This document shows positions 1-7,149 of a stretch of 64,000 bases of DNA, piece after piece. The stretch covers positions 248,001-312,000 of the forward strand of contig NZ_SNUA01000001.1 of the NCBI RefSeq assembly GCF_004360225.1. The letters are read 5' to 3'. A program made the translations under genes and the position numbers. Position 1 is the first letter of the stretch, and each line of letters starts with the position of its first letter. The stretch is from Alcanivorax sp. 24. GTDB lineage: Bacteria > Pseudomonadota > Gammaproteobacteria > Pseudomonadales > Alcanivoracaceae. The notes under the pieces were generated by a model, which was given only the letters and a program-made list of their open reading frames with translations, was not told the DNA's origin and made no database searches.

Positions 1-15
1 CAGGGGGGTCCGAAG

Positions 16-94
16 CCGCTGTGGGAAGCTTGCTTGCAAGCGAATGCACCAACCTCGGAAGAACGGTATTCGCCAGCAAGCTGGTCTCCCACGG
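16..94. repeat. REP-like inverted pair, locus 1
   Basis: Two inverted arms at 16-45 and 68-94 are separated by 22 bases. The first arm has the core GCTTGCTTGCAAGC. The second is a diverged version with a CCAGCAAGCTGG core, so the pair looks chimeric. Both arms keep the shared GTGGGA/TCCCAC outer part seen at seven other loci in this window. It lies just downstream of the MFS gene and carries no gene. Confidence 0.8.
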
Positions 95-136
95 TCGCCG
101 CGTGGCCATCTCTGCATCCATGTCAGCAGGCAGCGC

Positions 137-1312
137 TCAGGACACCTCCGTCACCGGCTTGTGCCTGGCGAACAGCGGTGTCGCCAGCGTCAAGGTGGCG
201 GCGCAGAGCAGGGCGCTGCCGCCGATGATGAAAATCAGAGAGCTGTGCTCGGCGCCGGCGTAAATCGGAGCCATCAGATAGGCCGCCGCCGCTTGTCCGA
301 CGGCGAACAGGGCGGTGGCCCGGCCCCAGGCGGTGGCGTGCGCATGGGCGGGTACCAACTCGCCGATGCGGCCCATGGTGGTGGCGACCATGCCAGGGAT
401 CAGCGCGCCCACGGTAAAGGACGAAAGCGATACCACCAGGGTGCCTGGTACCAGCATTGGCAGCAGGACCGCCGTTCCCTTTAAGGCCAGAGCGGTGAAC
501 AAGGTGCGGTGCCAACCGGCGTGGCGGGCGATGGCGCCGACCAGGAACGGGCCGCTGATGGCGCCGAGAGCCACCAGTCCCCACTGCATCGCCGCTGCCC
601 AGGTGCTGAAATCTCTGTGCCTTTCCAGATAATCCACCCAGAACACGGTATGCGGCACGAAGCCCACGGCATCCAGCAGGTAGGCCAAATAGATGGCGGC
701 CAGCACCAGCCCGACCCGGGCAGGCTGATGGCCCTGTTGCGGAGCGCTCGGCAGGCTTGGCCAGGGGCGCCACACCAGAGCAACGGGTAACAGGGCGATC
801 AGGCCGAGACCCAGCCAGGTCAGTGCCGGCCCTTGTTGTATCAGCAACGGGACCAGGGTGGCGGAGATCAGCACACCGGTGCCGACACCGGTGAAGACCA
901 GCGCGGTGCCTCTCTTGCGCTTGGATTCCGGTAACTGGCTGGCGATCAGTGAGGGCGCCACCACCATCAGCAGGGCGCCGGTGACACCGGCGACGAAGCG
1001 CCAGAGGCTGAACCACCACACGGGCCCCTGCCACATGCTGGCCAGGAAACTGATCGCGATCAGCAAGGTGGAAAGTTTGATCACCGCGCCCGGGCTGGTA
1101 CGGCGGGCCAGACGGCTGGCGAGTACCGCGCCGACCAGATAGCCGAGCAGATTGGTGGCGCCGACGAAACCGGCATCACGGGCGCTCAGCCAGCCGGCCT
1201 CGATCAGCCCGGGTAACTGCGCGGCGTAGGCGAAACGGCCCAGTCCTATGCCCGCCAGGGTGGTGGCGGCCCCCATCAGGACAAGACGGGCGGGCGAGGC
1301 GGAAGTGGTCAT
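137..1312 (-). CDS. MFS transporter, YbfB/YjiJ-like
   Basis: A 391-residue inner-membrane protein with about 12 hydrophobic segments, the normal size for a major facilitator. The N-terminus (GAATTLAGIGLGRFAYAAQL) and the AGFVGATNLLGYLVGA segment resemble the YbfB/YjiJ group of MFS proteins. The usual cytoplasmic basic loop between helices 2 and 3 is present as SRLARRTSP. Members of this group are mostly uncharacterised exporters, so no substrate is proposed. The ATG at 1312 is the first start in frame. The gene is separated from the downstream-reading two-component genes by about 115 bases and probably has its own promoter. Confidence 0.8.
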   Translation of the reverse strand: MTTSASPARLVLMGAATTLAGIGLGRFAYAAQLPGLIEAGWLSARDAGFVGATNLLGYLVGAVLASRLARRTSPGAVIKLSTLLIAISFLASMWQGPVWWFSLWRFVAGVTGALLMVVAPSLIASQLPESKRKRGTALVFTGVGTGVLISATLVPLLIQQGPALTWLGLGLIALLPVALVWRPWPSLPSAPQQGHQPARVGLVLAAIYLAYLLDAVGFVPHTVFWVDYLERHRDFSTWAAAMQWGLVALGAISGPFLVGAIARHAGWHRTLFTALALKGTAVLLPMLVPGTLVVSLSSFTVGALIPGMVATTMGRIGELVPAHAHATAWGRATALFAVGQAAAAYLMAPIYAGAEHSSLIFIIGGSALLCAATLTLATPLFARHKPVTEVS

Positions 1313-1426
1313 GTGCGGCTCCGGTTCTCAGGGCGGTCGTTGGCAGGTGCCCAGTTAAGCAGAGTCCGCCCATCACTAAAAATGATTTATACAGATGCCA
1401 GGTATCACTGATCTGAATGCGCGGGA

Positions 1427-2065
1427 TCAGGCGTGGAGAGCGTCGTCCTGCTGACGCAGATTGATGGCGATCTGCACCAGTTCCGCCAGGGAGTCCGCCG
1501 CCATCTTGCTCATCATGTTGGCGCGGTGGCCTTCCACTGTTTTGCGGTTGATGCCGAGTTTATCGGCCACTTCCTGATTGGACAGGCCGTTGACGACTTC
1601 CTCGAACACTTGGCGCTCCCGTTTGGTCAGGCCCTGGTAGCGTTGCCGGTGCACCGCCAGTGCCCGCAGTTTGCGGCGATGCTGGCGATCCCGCTCAAGG
1701 GCGTTCTGGACATGGTCGATCAGCACCTGATCGTCGAACGGTTTCTCGATAAAGGTCAGGGCGCCATCGGTGAGGGCGGTCACCGCCATGTCGATGCTGC
1801 CGTGGGCGGAGATCATGATCACCGGCAGGTCGATGCCGTATTCGGGAAATTTTTTCTGCGCGTTGATACCGCTGAGTTCGGGCATGCGCACGTCCATCAC
1901 CACGCAGCCGCCGTCGCCAGGCTGGAAACGCTCGAGGAAGGCGAGGGCGGTTTCATGGCAGCGCACCCGCAGCCCCACGGACTCCAGTAGCCATTGCAGG
2001 GAGTCACGCACATCGGCGTCGTCGTCGATGATATGAATGGTTTGCGTTGGTTCGCTGTTTGCCAT
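1427..2065 (-). CDS. FixJ-family response regulator
   Basis: A 212-residue regulator with an N-terminal receiver domain and a C-terminal LuxR-type helix-turn-helix. The receiver shows the acidic cluster IIDDDAD, the phosphorylation aspartate in VVMDVRMP and the conserved lysine in FIEKPFDD. The output domain shows LTKRERQVFEEVVNGLSNQ and the recognition helix NRKTVEGHRANMM. The ATG at 2065 is preferred. A TTG at 2080 would add five residues and overlap the kinase stop but has no ribosome site. The gene follows the PAS kinase by 11 bases, so the two form a FixL/FixJ-like pair. The signal and targets are not visible here. Confidence 0.88.
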   Translation of the reverse strand: MANSEPTQTIHIIDDDADVRDSLQWLLESVGLRVRCHETALAFLERFQPGDGGCVVMDVRMPELSGINAQKKFPEYGIDLPVIMISAHGSIDMAVTALTDGALTFIEKPFDDQVLIDHVQNALERDRQHRRKLRALAVHRQRYQGLTKRERQVFEEVVNGLSNQEVADKLGINRKTVEGHRANMMSKMAADSLAELVQIAINLRQQDDALHA

Positions 2066-2076
2066 TGGGATCCGGA

Positions 2077-3648
2077 TCAATTCGTCGTGGCCGGCGTGTC
2101 ATCATCCGCCAGCGCCAGGGTGAAACAAAAACAAGCGCCCCCTTCCTCCACGGCGAGGGGCCACAGTTCGCCGCCAAGGGATTCCACCAGGGAGCGGCTG
2201 ATGGCCAGGCCCATGCCCAGCCCGTTCTTTTTGGTGGTGAAAAAGCGCTCGAACAGTTTATCCGAGCTGTGTGGCGGCAGGCCAGGGCCCTGATCGCGGA
2301 CACGGATCTCCAGTTGCTTGCCGTGCCGTTCCGCCTCCAGCCAGACTTTGAGCGGTGCTTGCCCGGCCGGCCTCTGGCAGGCTTCGATGGCATTGACGAT
2401 CAGGTTGAGCAGAATCTGCTCCAGTTGAATACGGTCCGCCACCACCCGAGCATCCGTCAGGGTTATGCGGTTTTCCAACACCACATTGTGGCGCTCGGCG
2501 TTGGGTTCGCAGAATTGCAGCAAATCATCGACCACCGGCAGCAAGTTCATTGCCTCATGCACCGGGGCTCTTTTGCGGGTGAAATCCATCATCCGGTGGA
2601 TGATGCCGCCGGCGCGCAGAGCGGTATCCACGGTTTTTTCCAGCGGCACGCGCAGGTCCTGCCAGCGGACCTCGGCCTGATCGCCGAAGCGGCGCTGGAT
2701 GCCGCGCAGATAATTGACGATGCCGGTGAGTGGCTGGTTCAGCTCGTGGGCCAGGCTCGAAGCCAGCTCTCCCATGGTCACCAGGCGGCTGGCGTGTTCG
2801 ATGTCCGCCTGATAGGCCTTCAATTGCGCTTCCGCCGCCTTGGCCGCGCTCAGATCCCGGGCCACCAGGGAGAAATACTCCATGTCGCCGTGATAGGAGC
2901 GGTGCGCCAGCAATTCCAGGGAAACCGGGATGGTCTGGCCACGACGGTCGCGCATCTCCAGCTCACCGCTCCAGTTACCGTGCCGCAGGGCGGTGGGGAA
3001 GGCGGCTTCGCCAAGCAGACGGTAGCCGGCCTCGGTAAACAGTGCCGACAAGTCGGCGGAGGGGGTGGCACTGTCCAGCGACAGAGCCTGGCGGGCGGAC
3101 TCGTTAAGATGGGTGATGCGGTGATCCAGCGAGGTGAAGATCACCAGATCGCTGGTGCTTTCCAGCACCCGTGCCAGCCGCCGGTTGGTTTGCTCCGCCT
3201 CGATGCGGCCACTGGCGTCCCGGGACACCACCAGGATTTCACGAATCTCGCCGGTGACCGGGTCACGCAAGGTGCGGCTGGTGCTTTCCAGCCAGGTGTA
3301 ATGGCCGTCCTTGCAACGGAACCGGTAGGTGTGGGTGTACAGGCCGCGCTCGTAGCGAACGCTGGGGGAGCGCCGCTGGAAATTCTCCACATCGTCCGGG
3401 TGATAAAGGTCATAGGCGGAGACGCCGACGATTTCCTCGACGCTGTAGCCGAGCAGATGGGTTACCGCTGGTGAGGCATAAATAAAACGCCAGTCTCCGG
3501 GGGTATGCCGGGAGATCATGTCGGTGGACTGCTCGGCCATCTCCGCCAGCAGGCGGTTGCGCTCGGCATCGTCGGTGAGCGCGGTGAAGCCCTCTTCCGG
3601 TGTCGGTGTGTCCATGGCGCCGTGGTTGGGTTGCTGGCTAAGGAACAT
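2077..3648 (-). CDS. PAS-domain sensor histidine kinase
   Basis: A 523-residue soluble kinase with no membrane segments. Residues about 25-160 form a PAS/PAC domain (HPDDVENFQRR, YRFRCKDGHYTWLES). A second PAS-like domain spans about 165-280. The HisKA box is MGELASSLAHELNQPL with the phosphorylated histidine in AHELNQP. The ATPase domain has N (LNLIVNAIEAC), G1 (RDQGPGLP), F (FERFFTTK) and G2 (GLGMGLAIS) boxes. The ATG at 3648 has GAGGT seven bases upstream. An in-frame start at 3675 would lack this. The domain order is FixL-like, but I cannot identify a haem ligand, so an oxygen-sensing role is only a possibility. It is co-transcribed with the FixJ-type gene downstream. Confidence 0.88.
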   Translation of the reverse strand: MFLSQQPNHGAMDTPTPEEGFTALTDDAERNRLLAEMAEQSTDMISRHTPGDWRFIYASPAVTHLLGYSVEEIVGVSAYDLYHPDDVENFQRRSPSVRYERGLYTHTYRFRCKDGHYTWLESTSRTLRDPVTGEIREILVVSRDASGRIEAEQTNRRLARVLESTSDLVIFTSLDHRITHLNESARQALSLDSATPSADLSALFTEAGYRLLGEAAFPTALRHGNWSGELEMRDRRGQTIPVSLELLAHRSYHGDMEYFSLVARDLSAAKAAEAQLKAYQADIEHASRLVTMGELASSLAHELNQPLTGIVNYLRGIQRRFGDQAEVRWQDLRVPLEKTVDTALRAGGIIHRMMDFTRKRAPVHEAMNLLPVVDDLLQFCEPNAERHNVVLENRITLTDARVVADRIQLEQILLNLIVNAIEACQRPAGQAPLKVWLEAERHGKQLEIRVRDQGPGLPPHSSDKLFERFFTTKKNGLGMGLAISRSLVESLGGELWPLAVEEGGACFCFTLALADDDTPATTN

Positions 3649-3707
3649 AGTGTACCTCGTGCGGTGCCCAACCACCGCCGGCGTGATGCCGACGGTGTTT
3701 TCGGGTA

Positions 3708-4256
3708 TCAGCGCAGGAACTTCTGGCTGAAGGTTTTGAATTGCGGGGCCAGGGAGTCACGAACCCACTCGAAGCCCACCATCTCCCGGGTGACCACGCG
3801 TACACCTTCGTCGCGCAGGCGTTGCAGGGCGATGTCGGTGTCCAGTGGGTTGCGCGCGGAGATCGCATCGGCCACCACGAACACTGTGTTGCCGGCCTGG
3901 TGCAGCCCCAGGGCGGTCTGCATCACACAGACGTGGGCTTCCATGCCACACAGCACGAAGGTCTTGCCGCGGGCTTCCGAGAGCAGCGGCGCGCATTCCG
4001 GTGCGTCGGCGCAGGAAAATACCGTTTTGGCGACGGCGGGGTTCCCCTCGCCGGCCAGTTCCAGCAGCTGGTCGGTGGTGGGGCCGACGCCTTTCGGGTA
4101 TTGCTCGGTGAAGCGCACCGGCACGTCCATCAGTTGCGCCACTTCGATCAGCCAGCGGCAGTTTTTCACCAGGGTTTCGTGTTCATGCACGCCGGGCAGC
4201 AGACGTTCCTGAACGTCGATGACCAGCAGAGTGGAATCTTGGGCTTTGATCAGCAT
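3708..4256 (-). CDS. isochorismatase-family cysteine hydrolase
   Basis: A 182-residue alpha/beta protein of the isochorismatase-like hydrolase family. The catalytic triad of the family is visible as Asp14 (LLVIDVQERL), Lys77 (AVAKTVFSC) and Cys110 (CGMEAHVCV). The cis-peptide region preceding the cysteine is also conserved. The length is typical of the compact YcaC/nicotinamidase-like members. These enzymes hydrolyse amides, carbamates or vinyl ethers, and the sequence does not fix which. It lies 25 bases downstream of the MaoC-type hydratase and probably shares its transcript. Confidence 0.85.
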   Translation of the reverse strand: MLIKAQDSTLLVIDVQERLLPGVHEHETLVKNCRWLIEVAQLMDVPVRFTEQYPKGVGPTTDQLLELAGEGNPAVAKTVFSCADAPECAPLLSEARGKTFVLCGMEAHVCVMQTALGLHQAGNTVFVVADAISARNPLDTDIALQRLRDEGVRVVTREMVGFEWVRDSLAPQFKTFSQKFLR

Positions 4257-4281
4257 GGGCGGATCCTTAACTCTTTATGTC

Positions 4282-4716
4282 TTATTGGGAGGGGCGACGG
4301 TCCACCATATTGGTGGCCACGCCCTGGGCTACGATCTTGTCCTTGACGCGGCAGACGGTTTCCAGCTTCACCCGGCGCCGTTTTTCGTCGATCTCCAGCA
4401 CGGTGGCGGTGGCCACCACGGTATCGCCGATGTGCACCGGCGCCTTGAAGGACAGTTGCTGGTCCACATAGATGGCGCCTGGGCCGGGCAGGCGGGTGCC
4501 GAGCACGGCGGAGATCAGGCCGGCGCTGAACATGCCGTGCACGATGCGTTGGCCGAACTGGGTGCCGGCGGCGTAGTCCGCGTTCAGGTGCACCGGATTA
4601 TCGTCACCGGTGATGCCGGCGAACAGTACCACGTCCGCCTCGGTAATGGTCTTGGCGTAGCTGGCGCTGAGGCCGACTTTCAGGTCTTCCAGGTAGTAAC
4701 CGTGCAGTTCGTCCAT
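4282..4716 (-). CDS. MaoC-like (R)-specific enoyl-CoA hydratase
   Basis: A 144-residue hotdog-fold protein. The hydratase-2 motif is seen in AGITGDDNPVHLN, giving the catalytic pair Asp38 and His43 with the five-residue spacing found in PhaJ. GQRIVHGMFSAGLIS is the conserved second part of the motif. Such enzymes hydrate trans-2-enoyl-CoA to (R)-3-hydroxyacyl-CoA, linking beta-oxidation to polyhydroxyalkanoate or (R)-hydroxyacid metabolism. It is divergent from the malonyl-CoA decarboxylase/acetoacetyl-CoA reductase block, and the shared intergenic region carries two inverted repeats. The isochorismatase-fold gene follows 25 bases downstream. Confidence 0.85.
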   Translation of the reverse strand: MDELHGYYLEDLKVGLSASYAKTITEADVVLFAGITGDDNPVHLNADYAAGTQFGQRIVHGMFSAGLISAVLGTRLPGPGAIYVDQQLSFKAPVHIGDTVVATATVLEIDEKRRRVKLETVCRVKDKIVAQGVATNMVDRRPSQ

Positions 4717-4806
4717 CGGGATTCCTTGTTTTACGTAGTGACTCTTTATGTCGTGGCTTTGGTTTGTTCATAAGGCGTGAAGCCATCCAATTAAAGCCAG
4801 TGACTG

Positions 4807-4852
4807 AAAAGTGTAGTGGTTTACACTTTTAAATCCAAGTAGAAATACTTGG
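4807..4852. promoter_or_regulatory. two inverted repeats, candidate operators
   Basis: The divergent promoter region holds two neighbouring dyads. The first has perfect 9-base arms, AAAAGTGTA at 4807-4815 and TACACTTTT at 4822-4830. The second has perfect 7-base arms, CCAAGTA at 4835-4841 and TACTTGG at 4846-4852. The second extends outward to 11 bases on each side with one mismatch. The centres are about 25 bases apart. Their sequences differ, so they could bind two different regulators. The second dyad overlaps the -35 box of the rightward promoter, which suits repression. Confidence 0.6.
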
Positions 4853-4877
4853 TTTTGAAATCCGCCTTTGCTAGTCT
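4849..4877 (+). promoter_or_regulatory. candidate sigma-70 promoter of decarboxylase operon
   Basis: TTGGTT at 4849-4854 and TAGTCT at 4872-4877 are separated by 17 bases. The -35 box overlaps the right arm of the second inverted repeat. The start codon of the malonyl-CoA decarboxylase gene is about 50 bases downstream of the -10 box. Confidence 0.45.
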
Positions 4878-4927
4878 CTTGGCCGTCGGTGTCGAACCAG
4901 CGTGGTGCGACCTGGTGGGAGAGAACA

Positions 4928-6301
4928 ATGATGCAGGATCAGAATGACGGTCTTTGGGAGAAGGCCATCCGCAGATTGGTGCCGCTCGGACTGGAGGCCT
5001 GGAACGAGCGCCGGTTGCTGGACGGCAAGCTGACACTGACCCCGGACCTCAACGGTGGTGACGTGGAGCGCCTGATCAAGTGGATCGACGCTTGTCTGGC
5101 GGACGACGGAGGGCAAGTGGCGGCCCGCGACCGGGCGGTGACCCTGGCGCGTGAATTCAAGGCATTGAATCGCGACGGCCGTGCCCGTTTCCTGATGTTG
5201 CTGGCGGAACAGTACGCGGTGGATGAGGCGCGGGTGGAGCGGGCCATGGAGCAATGGCGCGCGGCCGGCAATGAGGGGCGCATGCAGGCCGCCTTGGCTT
5301 TGCGTGATGCTCTGGAGCCGCCGCGCATGACCCTGCTGACCCGCTTCAACGGCGTGCCGGAGGGGGTCAAGTTCCTGGTGGATCTGCGTGCGGAACTGTT
5401 GTCCTTGCGCAAGGAATACCCTCAACTGGCGCCGCTGGAAGCGGATCTGAAGCGGCTGCTCGGCGCCTGGTTCGATGTCGGGCTGCTGCAACTGGAGCAG
5501 ATCAGTTGGCGGAGCAGCGCCGAGTTACTGGAAAAACTGATCGCCTATGAGGCGGTGCACGCGATTCGGGACTGGAACGATCTGAAGAACCGTTTGCGCC
5601 CGGACCGCCGCTGCTTCGCGTTTTTCCATCCGAACATGCCCAACGAGCCGTTGATTTTTGTCGAGGTGGCGCTGGTGGAAGGCATGGCCGGCAGCATTCA
5701 GGCGGTACTGGATGAGGACGCGCCGGTGCTGGATGCCCGGCGGGCGGACACCGCCATTTTCTACTCCATTTCCAATGCCCAGGCCGGCCTGGCCGGAATC
5801 AGTTTCGGCAACTTCCTGATCAAACGGGTGGTGAAACTGCTGCGCCAGGAACTGCCGCAGTTGAAACAATTCGCCACGTTGTCGCCGATCCCGGGATTCA
5901 GCCGCTGGCTGGAGCGACTCCCCGACGATGTTCTGGCCGGATTGCCCGGTGGCACGGTTTGGCGGGACACCGGCAGTGCCGGGGCGCTGTTGGATCCGGA
6001 ACGGCTGGATCCGTTGCGGGCCGAGGCACTACAGCGGCTGATGGCCTGGTACCTGTGCCGGGAGCAACGCAATGGTCGATACGCCCTGGATCCGGTGGCG
6101 CACTTTCATCTCAGTAATGGCGCTCAGGTGGCGCGTCTGAACTGGGCCGCGGACCTGTCGGAAAAGGGCCGGCGCCAGTCCGCCGGCATGATGGTGAATT
6201 ACCGATACGAGCTGCCGCGCATTGAAACGCGCAGCCAGAGCTACACCGTCGACGGGGCCGTGGCCACGTCGGCATCCATGAAAAAACTATTGAAGGCTTA
6301 A
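4928..6301 (+). CDS. malonyl-CoA decarboxylase
   Basis: A 457-residue protein with the features of malonyl-CoA decarboxylase, which converts malonyl-CoA to acetyl-CoA and CO2. The N-terminal half is helical. The catalytic C-terminal half shows FFHPNMPNEPLIFVEVAL (about 233-250), FYSISNAQAGLAGISFGNFL (about 278-297) and the histidine-containing HFHLSNGAQVARLNW (about 392-406). These segments hold the family's serine and histidine active-site residues. The ATG at 4928 is chosen because GGGAGAG lies just upstream. A start at 4868 would run through that site. The gene is followed after four bases by the PhaB-type reductase. Together they could return malonyl-CoA carbon to acetyl-CoA/acetoacetyl-CoA pools. 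Confidence 0.9.
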   Translation: MMQDQNDGLWEKAIRRLVPLGLEAWNERRLLDGKLTLTPDLNGGDVERLIKWIDACLADDGGQVAARDRAVTLAREFKALNRDGRARFLMLLAEQYAVDEARVERAMEQWRAAGNEGRMQAALALRDALEPPRMTLLTRFNGVPEGVKFLVDLRAELLSLRKEYPQLAPLEADLKRLLGAWFDVGLLQLEQISWRSSAELLEKLIAYEAVHAIRDWNDLKNRLRPDRRCFAFFHPNMPNEPLIFVEVALVEGMAGSIQAVLDEDAPVLDARRADTAIFYSISNAQAGLAGISFGNFLIKRVVKLLRQELPQLKQFATLSPIPGFSRWLERLPDDVLAGLPGGTVWRDTGSAGALLDPERLDPLRAEALQRLMAWYLCREQRNGRYALDPVAHFHLSNGAQVARLNWAADLSEKGRRQSAGMMVNYRYELPRIETRSQSYTVDGAVATSASMKKLLKA

Positions 6302-6305
6302 TAAT

Positions 6306-7058
6306 ATGAGCGAAAAACGATTGGCGGTGGTGACCGGCGCCACCGGCGGCTTGGGCGTGGCCATGTGTCAGGCTCTGTGTGATCAGGGCCGCACCGTGGT
6401 GGGGACCTACTATCCGGACCCGCAACAGGAACAACAGGCGCGGCAATGGCAGGAAAGCATGGAGCAGCAGGGCTATTCCGTGCACGTGCGTCCCCTGGAT
6501 GTCACCGACTATGACGCCTGCGCCGTCTTCGCCGCTGATGTGGAAGCGGAGCTCGGTCCCATCGATGTGCTGGTGAATAACGCCGGCATCACCAGGGACG
6601 CGCCGATCAAGCGCATGGAGCCGCACTTCTGGCAGGATGTGATCAATACCAATCTGACCTCCATGTACAATCTGTGCCGGGCGGTGTTCGACGGCATGTG
6701 CCAGCGCGGTTTCGGCCGTATCGTCAATATCTCTTCCCTGAACGGTGAGAAAGGCCAGTTTGGGCAGTGTAACTATGCCGCCGCCAAGGCCGGTGTTTAT
6801 GGGTTCACCCGCTCCATCGCCCAGGAAGGCGCGCGCAAGGGGGTGACCGTCAATGCTGTCTCCCCGGGTTATATCGACACGCCGATGGTGCGGCAGGTGC
6901 CGGAGAACATTCTTGAAGGTATCATCGCCGGTATCCCGGTAGGCCGTTTGGGCCAGCCGGAGGACATCGCCCGGGCGGTGGCGTTCCTGACCGCGGAGGA
7001 AGCGGGTTTCATCACCGGTACAAACTTGTCGGTAAACGGCGGCCAGTACATGAGCTAG
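6306..7058 (+). CDS. phaB: acetoacetyl-CoA reductase (SDR)
   Basis: A 250-residue short-chain dehydrogenase. It has the NADP(H)-binding glycine motif TGATGGLG (10-17), NNAG at 91-94 and the catalytic Ser144, Tyr157 and Lys161. The active-site stretch NISSLNGEKGQFGQCNY is close to that of characterised PhaB enzymes and less like general FabG. PhaB reduces acetoacetyl-CoA to (R)-3-hydroxybutyryl-CoA for polyhydroxybutyrate synthesis. No PHA synthase or thiolase gene is present in the window. It sits four bases after the malonyl-CoA decarboxylase gene, so the two are almost certainly co-transcribed. A FabG role remains possible. Confidence 0.8.
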   Translation: MSEKRLAVVTGATGGLGVAMCQALCDQGRTVVGTYYPDPQQEQQARQWQESMEQQGYSVHVRPLDVTDYDACAVFAADVEAELGPIDVLVNNAGITRDAPIKRMEPHFWQDVINTNLTSMYNLCRAVFDGMCQRGFGRIVNISSLNGEKGQFGQCNYAAAKAGVYGFTRSIAQEGARKGVTVNAVSPGYIDTPMVRQVPENILEGIIAGIPVGRLGQPEDIARAVAFLTAEEAGFITGTNLSVNGGQYMS

Positions 7059-7149
7059 GCTTCCGGCGGGCGCCGGCCTGGCTGATTGCCGGCGCCGCAT
7101 TAGCCGTTTTATCCATTTTTGCCGCGAACAACAAAACAGAGGATGCCCC

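Noticed and set aside
2047-3474. Long open frame (about 475 codons) on the plus strand opposite the PAS kinase
   Set aside because: It lies entirely antisense to a well-supported histidine kinase, and its translation is compositionally odd (His/Gln/Gly-rich) with no domain. High GC keeps such frames open.
6306-7058. A complete polyhydroxybutyrate operon
   Set aside because: Only the PhaB-type reductase is present; no thiolase or PHA synthase gene occurs in the window.
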